NCBI GenBank assembly: GCA_051294375.1
Contig: CM119268.1
Span: forward strand, 1,043,218 to 1,107,217
DNA: 64,000 nucleotides
Direction of reading: 5' to 3'
DNA from: Paraspadella gotoi
Lineage: Eukaryota > Chaetognatha
The notes under the pieces were generated by a model. That model saw only the letters and a program-made list of their open reading frames with translations, searched no databases and was not told the origin of the DNA. A program made the position numbers and the translations under genes. Shown one piece after another: positions 10,048 through 20,849 of the stretch (position 1 is the stretch's first letter; the number at the start of each line of letters is the position of its first letter).

Positions 10048-10652
10048 GAAGGTTGATTGGAAGATGGTCCCAGTGATGGGGCCTGAGGGGGCCTGAGGGG
10101 GCCTGAGGGGGACCAGAAAACGAATAATGTGTATCGTGAGAAAAGAATCAATACGCGACAAAAGAAGAAATGTACTTTACGATGGTCATTGTTATTTAAA
10201 ATATGAATAACTAATGTAATATTTTGCGATTAATAAATAAATATATTACTGGCACTTTCCCAATTGGGGTACTTTAAACGTATGAGACATAAGGCAGCGA
10301 TTCACTAAGCTACTACTAGATGTAAATAGTACTTAATACTTGGCCTAAAGCCTAAGAACAAAAAAATTTAAATAATGATTGTAGTATAGAATAAAATATA
10401 ATTTGGCAAAAATGGATGGTTATTAAATTCGACTATTAATATTTCAAAATGGATTTCAAGTTTCATGGAGATAAATTGAAATAACCTAGCCACTATGGTT
10501 ACTACCATAACTATTAAGTAATTTCTCAATCTCTGGTAAAAGGGAAGGCACGAAGAGATCCAAACTAAACTCCCATTTCACAATTACAATGTCGATAAAC
10601 TTCCGACGAAGGACAAGTTCAACTTTTAACTTAACTTTGAGTCTCTAAAGAT

Positions 10653-11124
10653 TCAGTCGCGGCGAAATTAAACCCGAAAGAGTCCCGCATGCGCCACGTC
10701 GGCAGCCTGTGACGTGGAAGCGACGGGATCGTCGTCCGCAGTGGGCGTCTGACGATTCGCTTCCAATCACCTTTCGATTTCGTTTCCGACTGAATCTCTG
10801 CTTCCCATTGGCGAAGATCTTCCATCGTCAACTCGTACCAGTCGTCGATCCAGGCGAAGGCCTGTTTGTGCCCCAACCAGCAGCACCTGGCGAACTACGT
10901 CGTGGAACCCAGGACTCGACTTTGGTCTGAAAGCCCCCAAAATTCAACTTGACCGTGACCACCTTGTTAGGAACACTATGACGGGGTCGGCCCTCTTCCA
11001 TCCAGCCGGGCCCCAGCGCGTCCCCCTCCGTTTTCTTCGAGCGAAAGAGCGTGGGATCCTCTTCGGCTTTGTACTTGTGCTCCGCGACCGATTCGGCGGC
11101 GATGTCGACGATATCCATCTTCCC
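10653..11124 (-). pseudogene. Partial second copy of the PITPNC1-like sequence (right arm)
   Basis: Reads from DIVDIAAESV through HKYKAEEDPTLFRSKK, FQTKVESWV and QAFAWIDDWYELTMEDL to the same stop region. The N-terminal half is missing because homology stops 10 bp before a contig join. Indels differ from the left copy: at the LLLGHKQ region the left copy is one G short and the right copy has one G too many. Confidence 0.75.
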
Positions 11125-11159
11125 TCTCTCTCTTNNNNNNNNNNNNNNNNNNNNNNNNN

Positions 11160-12353
11160 TTTTAAACATACAAAATTTAAAGAAGAAATCCATTTAAAAT
11201 TTAAAAGTAATTAATAAAATTATAATTTCGTTTAATGTTCAAAAGCAGTATAACGTTTATATCAGTCGCCTCACGGGGATGGTGTTGTCGACAACGCAGT
11301 GTCGGGTTTCGATTCCGCGTTATCTGTTGGCGTCTTTTGTTTCCAACGGTGGCGACGGTAGCGACGATATGTGAGAAGTTTAGAAACAAGACTACTTTTA
11401 TTTTTTTTACTTACCAAATTTATAACTATTGTAATTATTATAAACATAAATCTTATAGTAATAGTTATATTATTGTTTGGATACGAATAAATTAATTTAT
11501 TATATAAAAACGAATTACCTCGTTCGCCGCGAGGGCCCTGAAAAGATAAAAATATTGTTCTTTATAATGAAATTTCAAAGTATCAATTAGGCTACTGTCG
11601 TTTTTTGTTCAGAATATTATATCCGTAATTTTGTATTTTGGTTGCCTTTGTTTTCTTTAATGTTGTGGCCCTTATAAGTATGTTTTTTGCTTTTAATTAA
11701 TAAAAACGTAATCTGACTAGAGTCAAAAAACTAAAGCCATATCCCAGATTCGCTTACATTGAAGAAAACAACAAAAGGTGTAAAGTTGCAGAGATGGCCG
11801 CTGATTTTCTGCGATTCAAGTAAAAGCAAGATTGGTAAATTAAGTTTCGGAAAAATTCTCAGTTTTGATAATGTATAACGTAATTAAATCTTAACCTGTT
11901 CATCTTGTCGCTCTAAATTTTTATCCAATATACTAAATAATAAAAAAGTTAATGAACAAAAATTCAATGTAACGCGTTTCGTCTGCGACGCGAAAACCGC
12001 GAAAGAATGAAAATAAAAAAAGAAGAAAGAAATCCGCTCTCTCTGGACTGACGCAAGAAAAACCAGAAAATATTGTAATTTATGGTAATTAGGAGATTTT
12101 TTCCGCTAAAATCTCGGAAATTAATTAGTTTTATTGCCAGCAGTAATAAGCTTATTATTGCCAGTAATAAGATTTTCAACGAACCAAATGAAAGCAAAAG
12201 GGAAGGGGGTAAAAAAAAAAAACATTTTGAGCAAATCAAATATTCGGGTGACGAAAGGCATCGTGCCTCATTTATTGATAAGTTTGATCTCCCGCCTTTT
12301 CAATTTCGAGGTCGACTGATTAGTTTCTCCTTTCCTTTTTCTCCTTTTTTTTT
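11160..12353. other. Intergenic AT-rich DNA
   Basis: No gene seen. A 19-bp GC-rich block at about 11520-11538 is flanked on the minus strand by a TTTTCAG acceptor and a GTAATT donor, so it could be a tiny exon, but nothing joins to it. Confidence 0.4.
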
Positions 12354-12621
12354 AGTTGCGCCGCGGAGCAAATTTATAAATCACTTTTCGGTCGGTCGGT
12401 CCGTCGGTATGTCTATCCATCGGTCTGTCCCACTTACTTACTTAGTTGGTTGCTCATTTGTTAAGACAGGAAAAAACCTCAAATCTGAGGGACTGCTAGC
12501 GCCGTCTTTAGGAAATAAAATACAAAAGACATGTTAGTCATGTAGTCAAGTCATGTCACGTCGTCAAGTCATGTCATGTCACAAGAACCATACGTTATAA
12601 GGCAGTCACTGCGGCGCAACT
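12354..12621 (+). repeat. Dispersed repeat family R2, copy 1, with terminal inverted repeats
   Basis: Starts AGTTGCGCCGC and ends GCGGCGCAACT, an 11-bp terminal inverted repeat. Inside are a TCGGTCGGTCGGTCCGTCGG stretch, TCTGTCCCACTTAC, GTTGGTTGCTCATTTGTTAAG and GACTGCTAGCGCCG. Two more copies are at 31900 (-) and 59725. No coding frame; size and ends suggest a MITE. No clear target-site duplication. Confidence 0.7.
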
Positions 12622-12639
12622 CATTTGAATTACCGTTCT

Positions 12640-13420
12640 TGTTTTTTAATAATTTTTTTTCCCATTTTTTTACTTTTTTTCGATTTTTGATGTTTTTCTT
12701 TTGCGTATTTTTTGGATTTTTTTTTTGTGGGGGTTTATTTCTCTTTCTTTTTCTTTTTGCCTTTCTTTTCTTTCTTTTCTTTCTTGTCTTTCTTTCTTTC
12801 TTTACTTTTCTTTCTTATCTATCTTTCTTTCTCTTTCCTTTTCTTCATTCTTCTTTTCTTGTGAGCCTTCTTTTATTCTTTTCTCTCTCTCAACTCTGCT
12901 TCCTCGCGGTGGCCCATCGTCTCTCATTCTCTCCTTCAGCAAAATGAGTGAGCCTTTTGTTTCTTTTGTCCTCTTTCAAATGATTTAACATCGTATTTAG
13001 CGATTTTCTTTCTTCTTTGTGTGTTTGAAAGGGAAAAGGAAAAGGAAATAAATTTCTAATTTTTGCGTTTTTGAGAAAGAAAAAAGGAGGTAGGAGGTAG
13101 GAGGAGGAAGGAAGAGGAAGGGGCGATGATTTTCTCCAGAGACACCAATCTGAGAGACTGAAGCAGGATGGAGTCGTCTACATCGTTTTCAATAGGTTTG
13201 TCGCGCTCTCTGTCTCTCCTCTGTCTCTCGGGTCTCGGTCTGCTACGTCTCTCCCTCTTCTCTTCGTCTTTCATCGTCTCATCTCGTCTCGGAAGTTCCT
13301 TCATTCTCTCTCTCTCTCTCAGTCTCAGTCTCTCTCTTAAGTCTCTGTCTTAAGTCTCTGAGTCTGATTCTGAGTCCGAGTTCAAGTCTTAATCTTTATC
13401 TTCTTTTCTTAAGGTCTGTG
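12640..13420 (+). repeat. Pyrimidine-rich low-complexity region
   Basis: Mostly T/C runs with (TTTC)n and (CT)n stretches. Open frames here encode only Phe/Leu/Ser and are not genes. Confidence 0.8.
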
Positions 13421-14264
13421 TCTGAGTTTTAATTTGAGTCTTCGTATGAACGAAACGAAAGCTTCCGAATAATTGTAATCCCTGATAATATTCGAGGGAC
13501 GAGTGTGCCTTGTGAAATCTCTCGATTCTAAAACTAGCAGAGACGTACGCATAATAATTTTAATTTGTAATCAGGCTTTCAGCCAAGTTTACGCCGCATA
13601 TAAACAGTAAACATATAAACATATAAACATATAAACAGTAAAACGTCGCAAAAATATTGAAATCAAGGAGAATCAAAATTCGATCAGTAGATCATGAACA
13701 GTAAAGGATTTGGGTTAGAGGATAAGTTTAGGGTTTTAAGGATTAAGGATTAAGCGACAGATTAAAGTTAACAATAATTAAACTATCGGAAAAAAGATTA
13801 AGTTTAAATATCAGAATTAAAATAAATTTAAAGGATAAGGAATGGGTCGCTTTCCTGAAATAGTGCCAGAAAGTGATCGGATAAAAAAATGTTAATGAAA
13901 ACGCGAAGAACAAAAATAAGAGCATCGAGAGAACGTTAGTAAATAAAAAAAACAAAACCCTTTGTGAGGTTATATTCTGCCACAAAAACGCCCACGCATC
14001 TGCGCCTCGACCGAGCCACTGATAGTCCGTTCTCGTTTTGGCAAAGACGGAGAGAAGAAAAGGGAAAAAAGTGGAAAAAAAAGGAAAAAAAGGGAAAAAA
14101 AGGGGAAAAAAAGGAAAAAGAGGAAAAAAAGGAATAAAAAAAAGGAACCGAAAGAAAAGAGAGGAGTTTTCTTTTTCCGTCGATGGAGAGAGACAAAGGT
14201 TCCCAGATCTTTTCATCTTTCCATCATCGACATCGACTGTTCTCTCCATCACTCTGTCTGCATT

Positions 14265-14445
14265 CTCTGACGCCCTAACTACGACGGTCGCCTTCCGGTA
14301 TCGACGCCGATCGTGACGCTAGACGGTAGCGCCATTTCCGGCCACGCCCATTTTTGAAAAAAATGGCACGCATCAGGTCTAAAAACGGCGCTCTACCCGA
14401 TCAGACCGTGTTTCACATCTCCGTTCGGGTAATACGGTTTACTTC

Positions 14446-14488
<43 letters not shown>

Positions 14489-14720
14489 TCCCCCACTTCT
14501 CTCTCGTTGCTGCATCATAACGCGCGCCAGGTCACAAACGCGCGCGCGCCGAGAGATGCGTTTCTACGCCAATAGCCTCTCGCTCGTTCCTGGTGGCTCG
14601 ACCAATGAAAACGTCGGATTCCCGGGGATCGCCGACGTCATCGACGCTTTTCCGACCAATGAGAGCCCGGATAGGAGNNNNNNNNNNCGTTTCCGGCTTC
14701 TCATTGGTCGAGGCATCTTG
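14265..14720. promoter_or_regulatory. CpG-rich promoter-like patch with CCAAT boxes
   Basis: CpG-dense DNA in an AT-rich neighbourhood. It has ETS-like CTTCCGG and TTTCCGG, a GCCACGCCC box, an AAAATGGC motif and at least four CCAAT/ATTGG boxes (near 14570, 14609, 14655 and 14704). A (CT)n run and a 10-N gap interrupt it. No first exon can be assigned. Confidence 0.35.
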
Positions 14721-14824
14721 TCTCTCTTCTTTTTTGTCCCACCTCCCTTTTTTTTCCTTCTTTTTCTTTTTCCATCCAATCTTCGAAAACGATTTTTTTT
14801 CTTAGTCTCTCTCTCTCTCTCTCT

Positions 14825-14849
14825 NNNNNNNNNNNNNNNNNNNNNNNNN
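14825..14849. other. Assembly gap (25 N)
   Basis: Contig join inside a (CT)n tract; a 10-N gap sits 138 bp upstream at 14678-14687. Confidence 0.95.
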
Positions 14850-15149
14850 GCTCTGCTTGTAAATTCTTTATCCCGCCGGACCTCGACAGCCTTCGCGCCG
14901 CGCTGCCGGCAGGCATAGGAAATTACAAAAATTGGTGACCTAAATTCCACAACCGTTTTCATTTCGTGGCATTGGCGGGGAGGCAGTTCATTCGCCTCCC
15001 AACCTCAAGTCCGGCGGTTACATGGCCGGTTGGCCGCCAGCAGTTACGAGGAACGGGGCGCTTAACGCGCTGGCTAAGATGGTGTTACAAAGTGATCGAA
15101 GCTCAGGGACTGGCTTATATTGACGGTTCTGTTTCACACTTGAACAATA

Positions 15150-16790
15150 ATTAATGTCTTTCAGCAAATAATATTTAAAAAGTAATAAATATATAAAATA
15201 CCATTTATATTAAATAGTTAAGGAAGAACGAATTATTAATTGGCACAACAAAATTTTTTTGTTAGACGAACATGTTTGAGCCTTATTCAGCGTCAAAGTT
15301 TTTGTGAAATGGGCTCACAATTTTTTCTACAAAAGAAAGAGGGAGAAGAGAGTGAAAGGATTTACACACAAAGTTAAATAGTAAAACATTCATATATAAA
15401 TATAAGATAGTGAAACAAGTAATTTTGCAATTTTTCATATACAATTAAAAAAATAACAAAATAGGATACTTTTTCTGTAGTAATTTTTAAACAAAAAATC
15501 TTTTATCAATATAACTTTAATTTGCCTCAAATTGAAATTCAATTAGCTTAGCCCAATGTTTTTTAGATGAAAGATAAAATAATTCTATAAATATTAATAG
15601 CTACCAAATATGTTTGGTGTTTGGTATTTGTGACAGGGGTTGGAGTCTATTATAAGTTGTTTTTATTAAGTAAACATTTTCAGTATGTTCAAGAAATGTC
15701 ATTTTTTTACTTTGAGTTAAAATCTTTGTTAATGAATAAAAAATAGAAATATTTTTAGATTTTTTTATTTTAAATCTATCATAGGATATTTATTTCATAT
15801 CGAGCTCGAAATTTTTATATAATCAGCTAGAGCAGGTATTGAAATACATATAAATACAGATACAAAGACATTTTTGGGGCGACTGCCAGTTTGTGTAATT
15901 TTTACATCATTTTGATCAAGGTTTTTTCTGTTCAATCATATTAGGATACAACTGAATATTTTAATTGCAAATCTATTTAAATGTATGCATTCCTTATTGT
16001 TCTTACTAATTTTTTTATTATTGTTTAATTTTTTTATTATCATGGAATTAATCTCCTTAATATTTATTGGTTCTGGGTCTTGTAGTAGCAAGTAAGTTTA
16101 CATACTTAATGCTGATAACTCATATTCATGCAATCGGAAAGTATTTTTAGGCTTAAAATATAGCTAATAACAAATTGAGAATATAAGTTGATAACGAAAT
16201 TAAAAACATAAAAGAAAATATATTGTTTTTATTTTATCTTTAAAAATAAATATAAGCAAAATATTTTGATTCAGAAATTGCCTATAATTAACTTAGGAAA
16301 AATCATTTCTTTACCTAGCAATTTCAGAACACTGCTCGTTAATCAACGCAAACTATTACCGAAGTTCACCCCTTAGAATAAGGTGCATTGACGATTTTAA
16401 ACAATAAAAATATTTTAGAATTTAAATGGATAAATTTTCAAAAATTGTTACTTCCAATTTTCCCCCAAATTATTCAACTGACTTGAACAGCTGTTGTATC
16501 ATGAGCTGAAAATTAGATAGAAACGAGATGTTGTGGTAAAAATATGTTTTTGTAAGAAGAGTAAACGTCTGTGCAACAGTTCAAAACAATCTGCATATCG
16601 TCAGCTCAGGGTAATATTGAAATTCGCCCGAATAGTTTCTATTTGGATCTTTAATAACCTAATTTCAATGAATTTTCTCGGAGTGTTCTGGGTCACAAAA
16701 ACGGGTGCCCTCATTTTATAAATGCAGCTTTCTGTATTTATTGTTCCAGGAATCTCGTCGGATCTTGGCTACGCTTAAATAGTAGTATAA
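15150..16790. other. AT-rich non-coding DNA
   Basis: No open frame above background, no repeat family or RNA gene recognised. Confidence 0.5.
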
Positions 16791-16795
16791 TGATT

Positions 16796-17020
16796 TTACG
16801 TTTCGAAAACCAACTGGCCATTGTGCAAAGTACTATGATCTAAGAAATTCGGAAGGAGGAAGAGAATTCTCCTGGCAGTAAAGTCAAAGTTCGGCGGTTT
16901 CGGTCCATAGAATCGGAGCGACACGTAACCCGTTCGACTTTCGGCGACCAAATGCAATTCCACACACGAATGGGTCTTTAAAATTCCCAAGAAAAAATTT
17001 CCCCGGTCCGGGTACGAAGG
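16796..17020 (-). CDS. Candidate terminal coding exon, unknown protein
   Basis: A GC-balanced island in AT-rich DNA is open for 74 codons on the minus strand to TAA, with mixed codons and a protein-like composition (SYPDRGNFFLGILKTHSC, then VELHLVAESRTGYVSLRFYG, then PKPPNFDFTARR). It may begin at the AG at 17021-17022, but that acceptor lacks a good pyrimidine tract. A neighbouring frame is also open for 48 codons, which weakens the call. No family recognised. Confidence 0.25.
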   Translation of the reverse strand, partial: PSYPDRGNFFLGILKTHSCVELHLVAESRTGYVSLRFYGPKPPNFDFTARRILFLLPNFLDHSTLHNGQLVFET

Positions 17021-17029
17021 CTTCGATTA

Positions 17030-18480
17030 TTATTTTCAATGAAATTTCCGTTGCTCAATAGTTTAAAATAATATTAAAAACAGGCTAGCCTAGTTATCTT
17101 ATGCAACTAAAGTTTAAATCATTATACATTAATAATTCGTATGACCTTTATTGTTTGTATGTGTAATATTTATGCGATGTTTGACCAACGGGACGTGGGA
17201 ATTCAAATTTTCACTGTAATCCTTCATGATTCAAAGCAACGACGAGAATCGTTTTTTCTTAACTTAAGACATGAAGACCTTTGATTTTTATACATAAGTA
17301 AACTTAATTTAAAAATCGTAAAGTCTTCTTTCCATCAATTCAAAAGTTCTTTGCGAGTTTGGAATGCACCGCAATAAATTAAACGTCGGATTTAATTCAT
17401 CTACTTAGCGATTCTTCTCTCTCTCTCTCTCCTTTCAAAAATTATTCACGATTCTAAATCCGAATTTCTTCATCTTCTTGAAAGACATTAAAAAAAAAAA
17501 AGATCAACAAAAGCTCGACTAAAGCGAGAATATTAGCGACCGAAGAAAGGCGAAACGTATTTTTGGATGATGCCCAGAAGGTGGTCTTACTCCGTCTGGT
17601 AATGGGAGAGGGGGCGGGAGAGATTGGGATGAGATCGTTGATAGCGGTATACCAGTGTGATCAAACGTTGATTGGTACTGCTAGTAAAGGAAGTAAAAGG
17701 TAATGAATAATGAATACTGGATAGACTTAGCACTTATCTAACAGCCGAGTAAATCAGGAAAATGATTAGAAAGTAGAAGACCAATGTGGATTGAAAATCG
17801 CGGGAATAAAATGGAAAAATGAAAAAAATATCTCCACCAAAAAATGGAATGAGAATCTGAGAATGACGGAGATCCCTGATGATACGAGGCGAACTAATTA
17901 GCTCAAAATTAATCTGCCGGACTTAATGTACATTTGATCAGGATACCTTCCGTTCCCCCGCGAACAGTGGAAAAACTCCTGCGCAGTGGAGTGAATTAAC
18001 GAGTGTTTTTCATTTCACATTGGGTTTGCCTTGTTAGACCTGGGCGGGAAAACTGGTACTTTTGGGAGGTTGAATGGTAATTAACAAATGGTCCAATACG
18101 TATAATGAGTCAACAACTTATCGTAATGAATCTGTTTATAACTTAATGATCATATTACCGGTTCTCGGAGCCACCAAGAAAAACACCTTTTATATCCCAA
18201 ACTCATCAAGATTTTTAATTTCTAGGAAAAGGGACGAGCACTGTGTTAAGCGGGAACGTTCCAGAATCGAAGAGGAGGGGGACAAACCTCAATTCGATTA
18301 TCCATTTATATGAAATCATGATTAGAAATTTGAAAGGGGAACGCGGAGAGAAGAGAGAGAGAAGCGAGAAGAGAGAGAGAGAGAGAGAGTAGAGGAGAGA
18401 GAAAGGGGAAATATTGATCGGCGTCAGGCAGCGGGGGCGTATTCTCGCCGCGCTCTTTTTGAAGGAAGGAAAGAAAAAAA
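17030..18480. other. AT-rich non-coding DNA
   Basis: No supported gene; short (CT)n at 17417 and a (GA)n cluster at 18343-18400. Confidence 0.5.
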
Positions 18481-18489
18481 AGCTGCGGC

Positions 18490-19060
18490 TGCATCAATTG
18501 ACCCGTATCGTCTCGAAGCGGTGAGCCGCTTGGAGTTCCCTTTCCTTTTCCTCCTTTTTCCTACTTTTCTCCGGTGGAGTTGCATTATTTACCGGGGTGA
18601 TGCCTCCTTTTTCTTCTATCTCTTCTTTCCTCATTTCGGCGCGCGTTGCCTTTCTCTTCTGCTGCGCCGCCGCTTTTAAACCGCTCACGCTGCGAGCACG
18701 GGCTGCAGCGTATTATTCTCGGCCGCTTCGCCCTTCGCTATAGCTGGGATCTGCTCTTCCGCGAGGCGGAAACGCAAGGGCTTACGCTCCCGGCGGGCGC
18801 AGCCAAGACGGGCCGACTGCTGCCGCCGCTGACGGCTAAAAAAGGTTGGTGGCAGGAACGGCTGAGGCTGAAGAAGTGAGGAGAGAAACATGAGATTCCC
18901 GAGAGAGAGAGAAAGAGTGCTCTCCTGTCGCTTATTTTCTTTCGGGCTGTCGTCGATGAATCGTGTTCCTTCGCATCGTCGTCTCACCGTCGTTCCTTTC
19001 GCCTTCTTCATCACTGCTGTTCGGTAGCCCTTCGGAGAGAAGCTCTTTTCTCTCTTTCTT
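18490..19060. promoter_or_regulatory. CpG-rich patch, possible promoter or first exon
   Basis: GC- and CpG-rich block between (GA)n and (CT)n runs. Frames are open on both strands but none looks protein-like. This could be a promoter with a non-coding first exon. Confidence 0.2.
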
Positions 19061-19099
19061 TCTCTTTTTTTTTTCTCTCTCTCTCTCTCTTCTCTTCTC

Positions 19100-20505
19100 T
19101 CTCCTCTGATTTCGGGTCTTTTTCCCCATAAAAGTCTCGAATAAAATAAATAAATAACCTAATTAAGATTCTTCAAACGTCGCCACCATTCAAGGATAAA
19201 CACCACGACGATGCGACCTTTAAATTTTTTAATTTATTTGATTTTTATTCTTATTTGCCATTTTTCCTTCGACACAACAGACACAATCACACTGAAACAA
19301 AAAAGAAATATTTTTGCGGACGGAAGGAAAAAATCGTTCAAATCTCGAGGGACGAATCATGAGTAACAATGACAACGCGCGTGGAAAAAAAAGGGGGATT
19401 GGACATTCTAGTCCGTTTTCCGATTGATTAACGCTTCATATTCTCCCTTTTGTCGTGGCCTCTCAGCACGCGTCTGCTGAACTCTCTCTTGGCTTTTTCG
19501 AACTTACCCCTGCAATTACCATTACCACATTGCATTCTTCTCTCTTTATTTTCTTTTTTTTTATCCTCCTTTTTTTGTTTCTCCATCTTTCTCTTTTCAT
19601 TACCTTTTTCTTTGCTCTTCTTCTCATCTCTCTGTGACTATCGAGTTTTTTTTCTCTCTTTGACGACTAAAAATAACCTCTCGCATCTCCGTTCAGCGTC
19701 TCCGCTCCGTCATGACGTGATCTGGCCGTATATCAGATGCACGTCTACTTCCTAACATATAATCGCAACTACAACGGATAGATAAAGATGAGAAAGGGCT
19801 TCGTTAAATACAGTTTAACGAATACCAATTTCATATATATATATACTACGTCACCATCCTCATTTACGAATTATTTTTATCTATCTAGGAAAAAAGTCAC
19901 ATTTTAATAATCGAAAACTTTTTTTAATTTAAAAAAATCAGAAATATTTTCAAATCTTTACATGAATTTTCCTTTCAGTAGTTTCCTTTAATTTTTTTAG
20001 TCAGCAGATTCCAACTCTCTTCGTACGGTCATTGGTCCCCCTCTAAACTTGTTGGAAATTATTTCTATCACATCAAGAACATCATATTAGGCTAAAATTA
20101 AAAAAAAAAAAAATGTCGTCGCTGTTCATGCCCTATTTAGCAAAACAAACTTCATTTTTCAACTTTAAATTTTGATGGAAATCATCGAGTGGGAAATGAG
20201 TTTAAATGGAAAAAAATAAGTCAAGAACCATTAAAACTTAATCTTTTTGCTAACATTTTCATCCCATACTTATTGAAATTAATCATAATTGGATGGAATA
20301 GACTTGAGCTAAATTTTTTGTGTGTGGGTAGCGAAAGTGTGATTGAGCAGATATTAAGTTTCGATGGAATCGAGGATTCGAAATGAGTTTATAAAAAAAA
20401 ACCAAAGTCAAGTTTTTATTTGAATCTTTTACTTATTATGCTTATTATGAATGTATAATTAATTAATTAATTATTAAGTGAAAAATATGCAATTTAAAAA
20501 ATATA
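19100..20505. other. AT-rich non-coding DNA
   Basis: Nothing recognised apart from pyrimidine-rich runs. Confidence 0.5.
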
Positions 20506-20509
20506 TATT

Positions 20510-20845
20510 TAAAAAAAAATGATGCAAGTTTAAAAAAAATGATGAAAGTTGAAAAGATTATTACAAAGTTGAAAGAATGATGGCAGTTGAAAAAATGATG
20601 CAATTGAAAAAATATGAGGTTAAAAAATAATACGGTTGAAAAATGATATAAGTTAAAAAATGATCAAGTTAAAAGAATGTTGCAAGTTAAAAGAATGTTG
20701 CAAGTTGAAAAAAATGTTACAATGAAAAAATTATGCAAAAAAGTTGCAAAGTGAAAGAAATGATGCGAGTTGAAAAAAATGATGCAATTGAAAAAATGAT
20801 GCGAGTAAAAAAACTATGCCAAGTCAAAAATATAATAGTTAAAAA
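20510..20845 (+). repeat. Degenerate minisatellite (about 20 bp unit)
   Basis: Irregular repeats of AAAAAATGATGCAAGTTGA-like units with length drift between copies. Confidence 0.7.
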
Positions 20846-20849
20846 ATTA

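Larger units (their letters stand above)
9259..11124 (-). repeat. Inverted duplication, right arm (1.87 kb)
   Basis: Reverse complement of 6022-7882; see the left arm. After 11124 only a short CT run remains before the 25-N gap at 11135-11159, so the outer boundary of the duplication is not resolved here. Confidence 0.9.
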
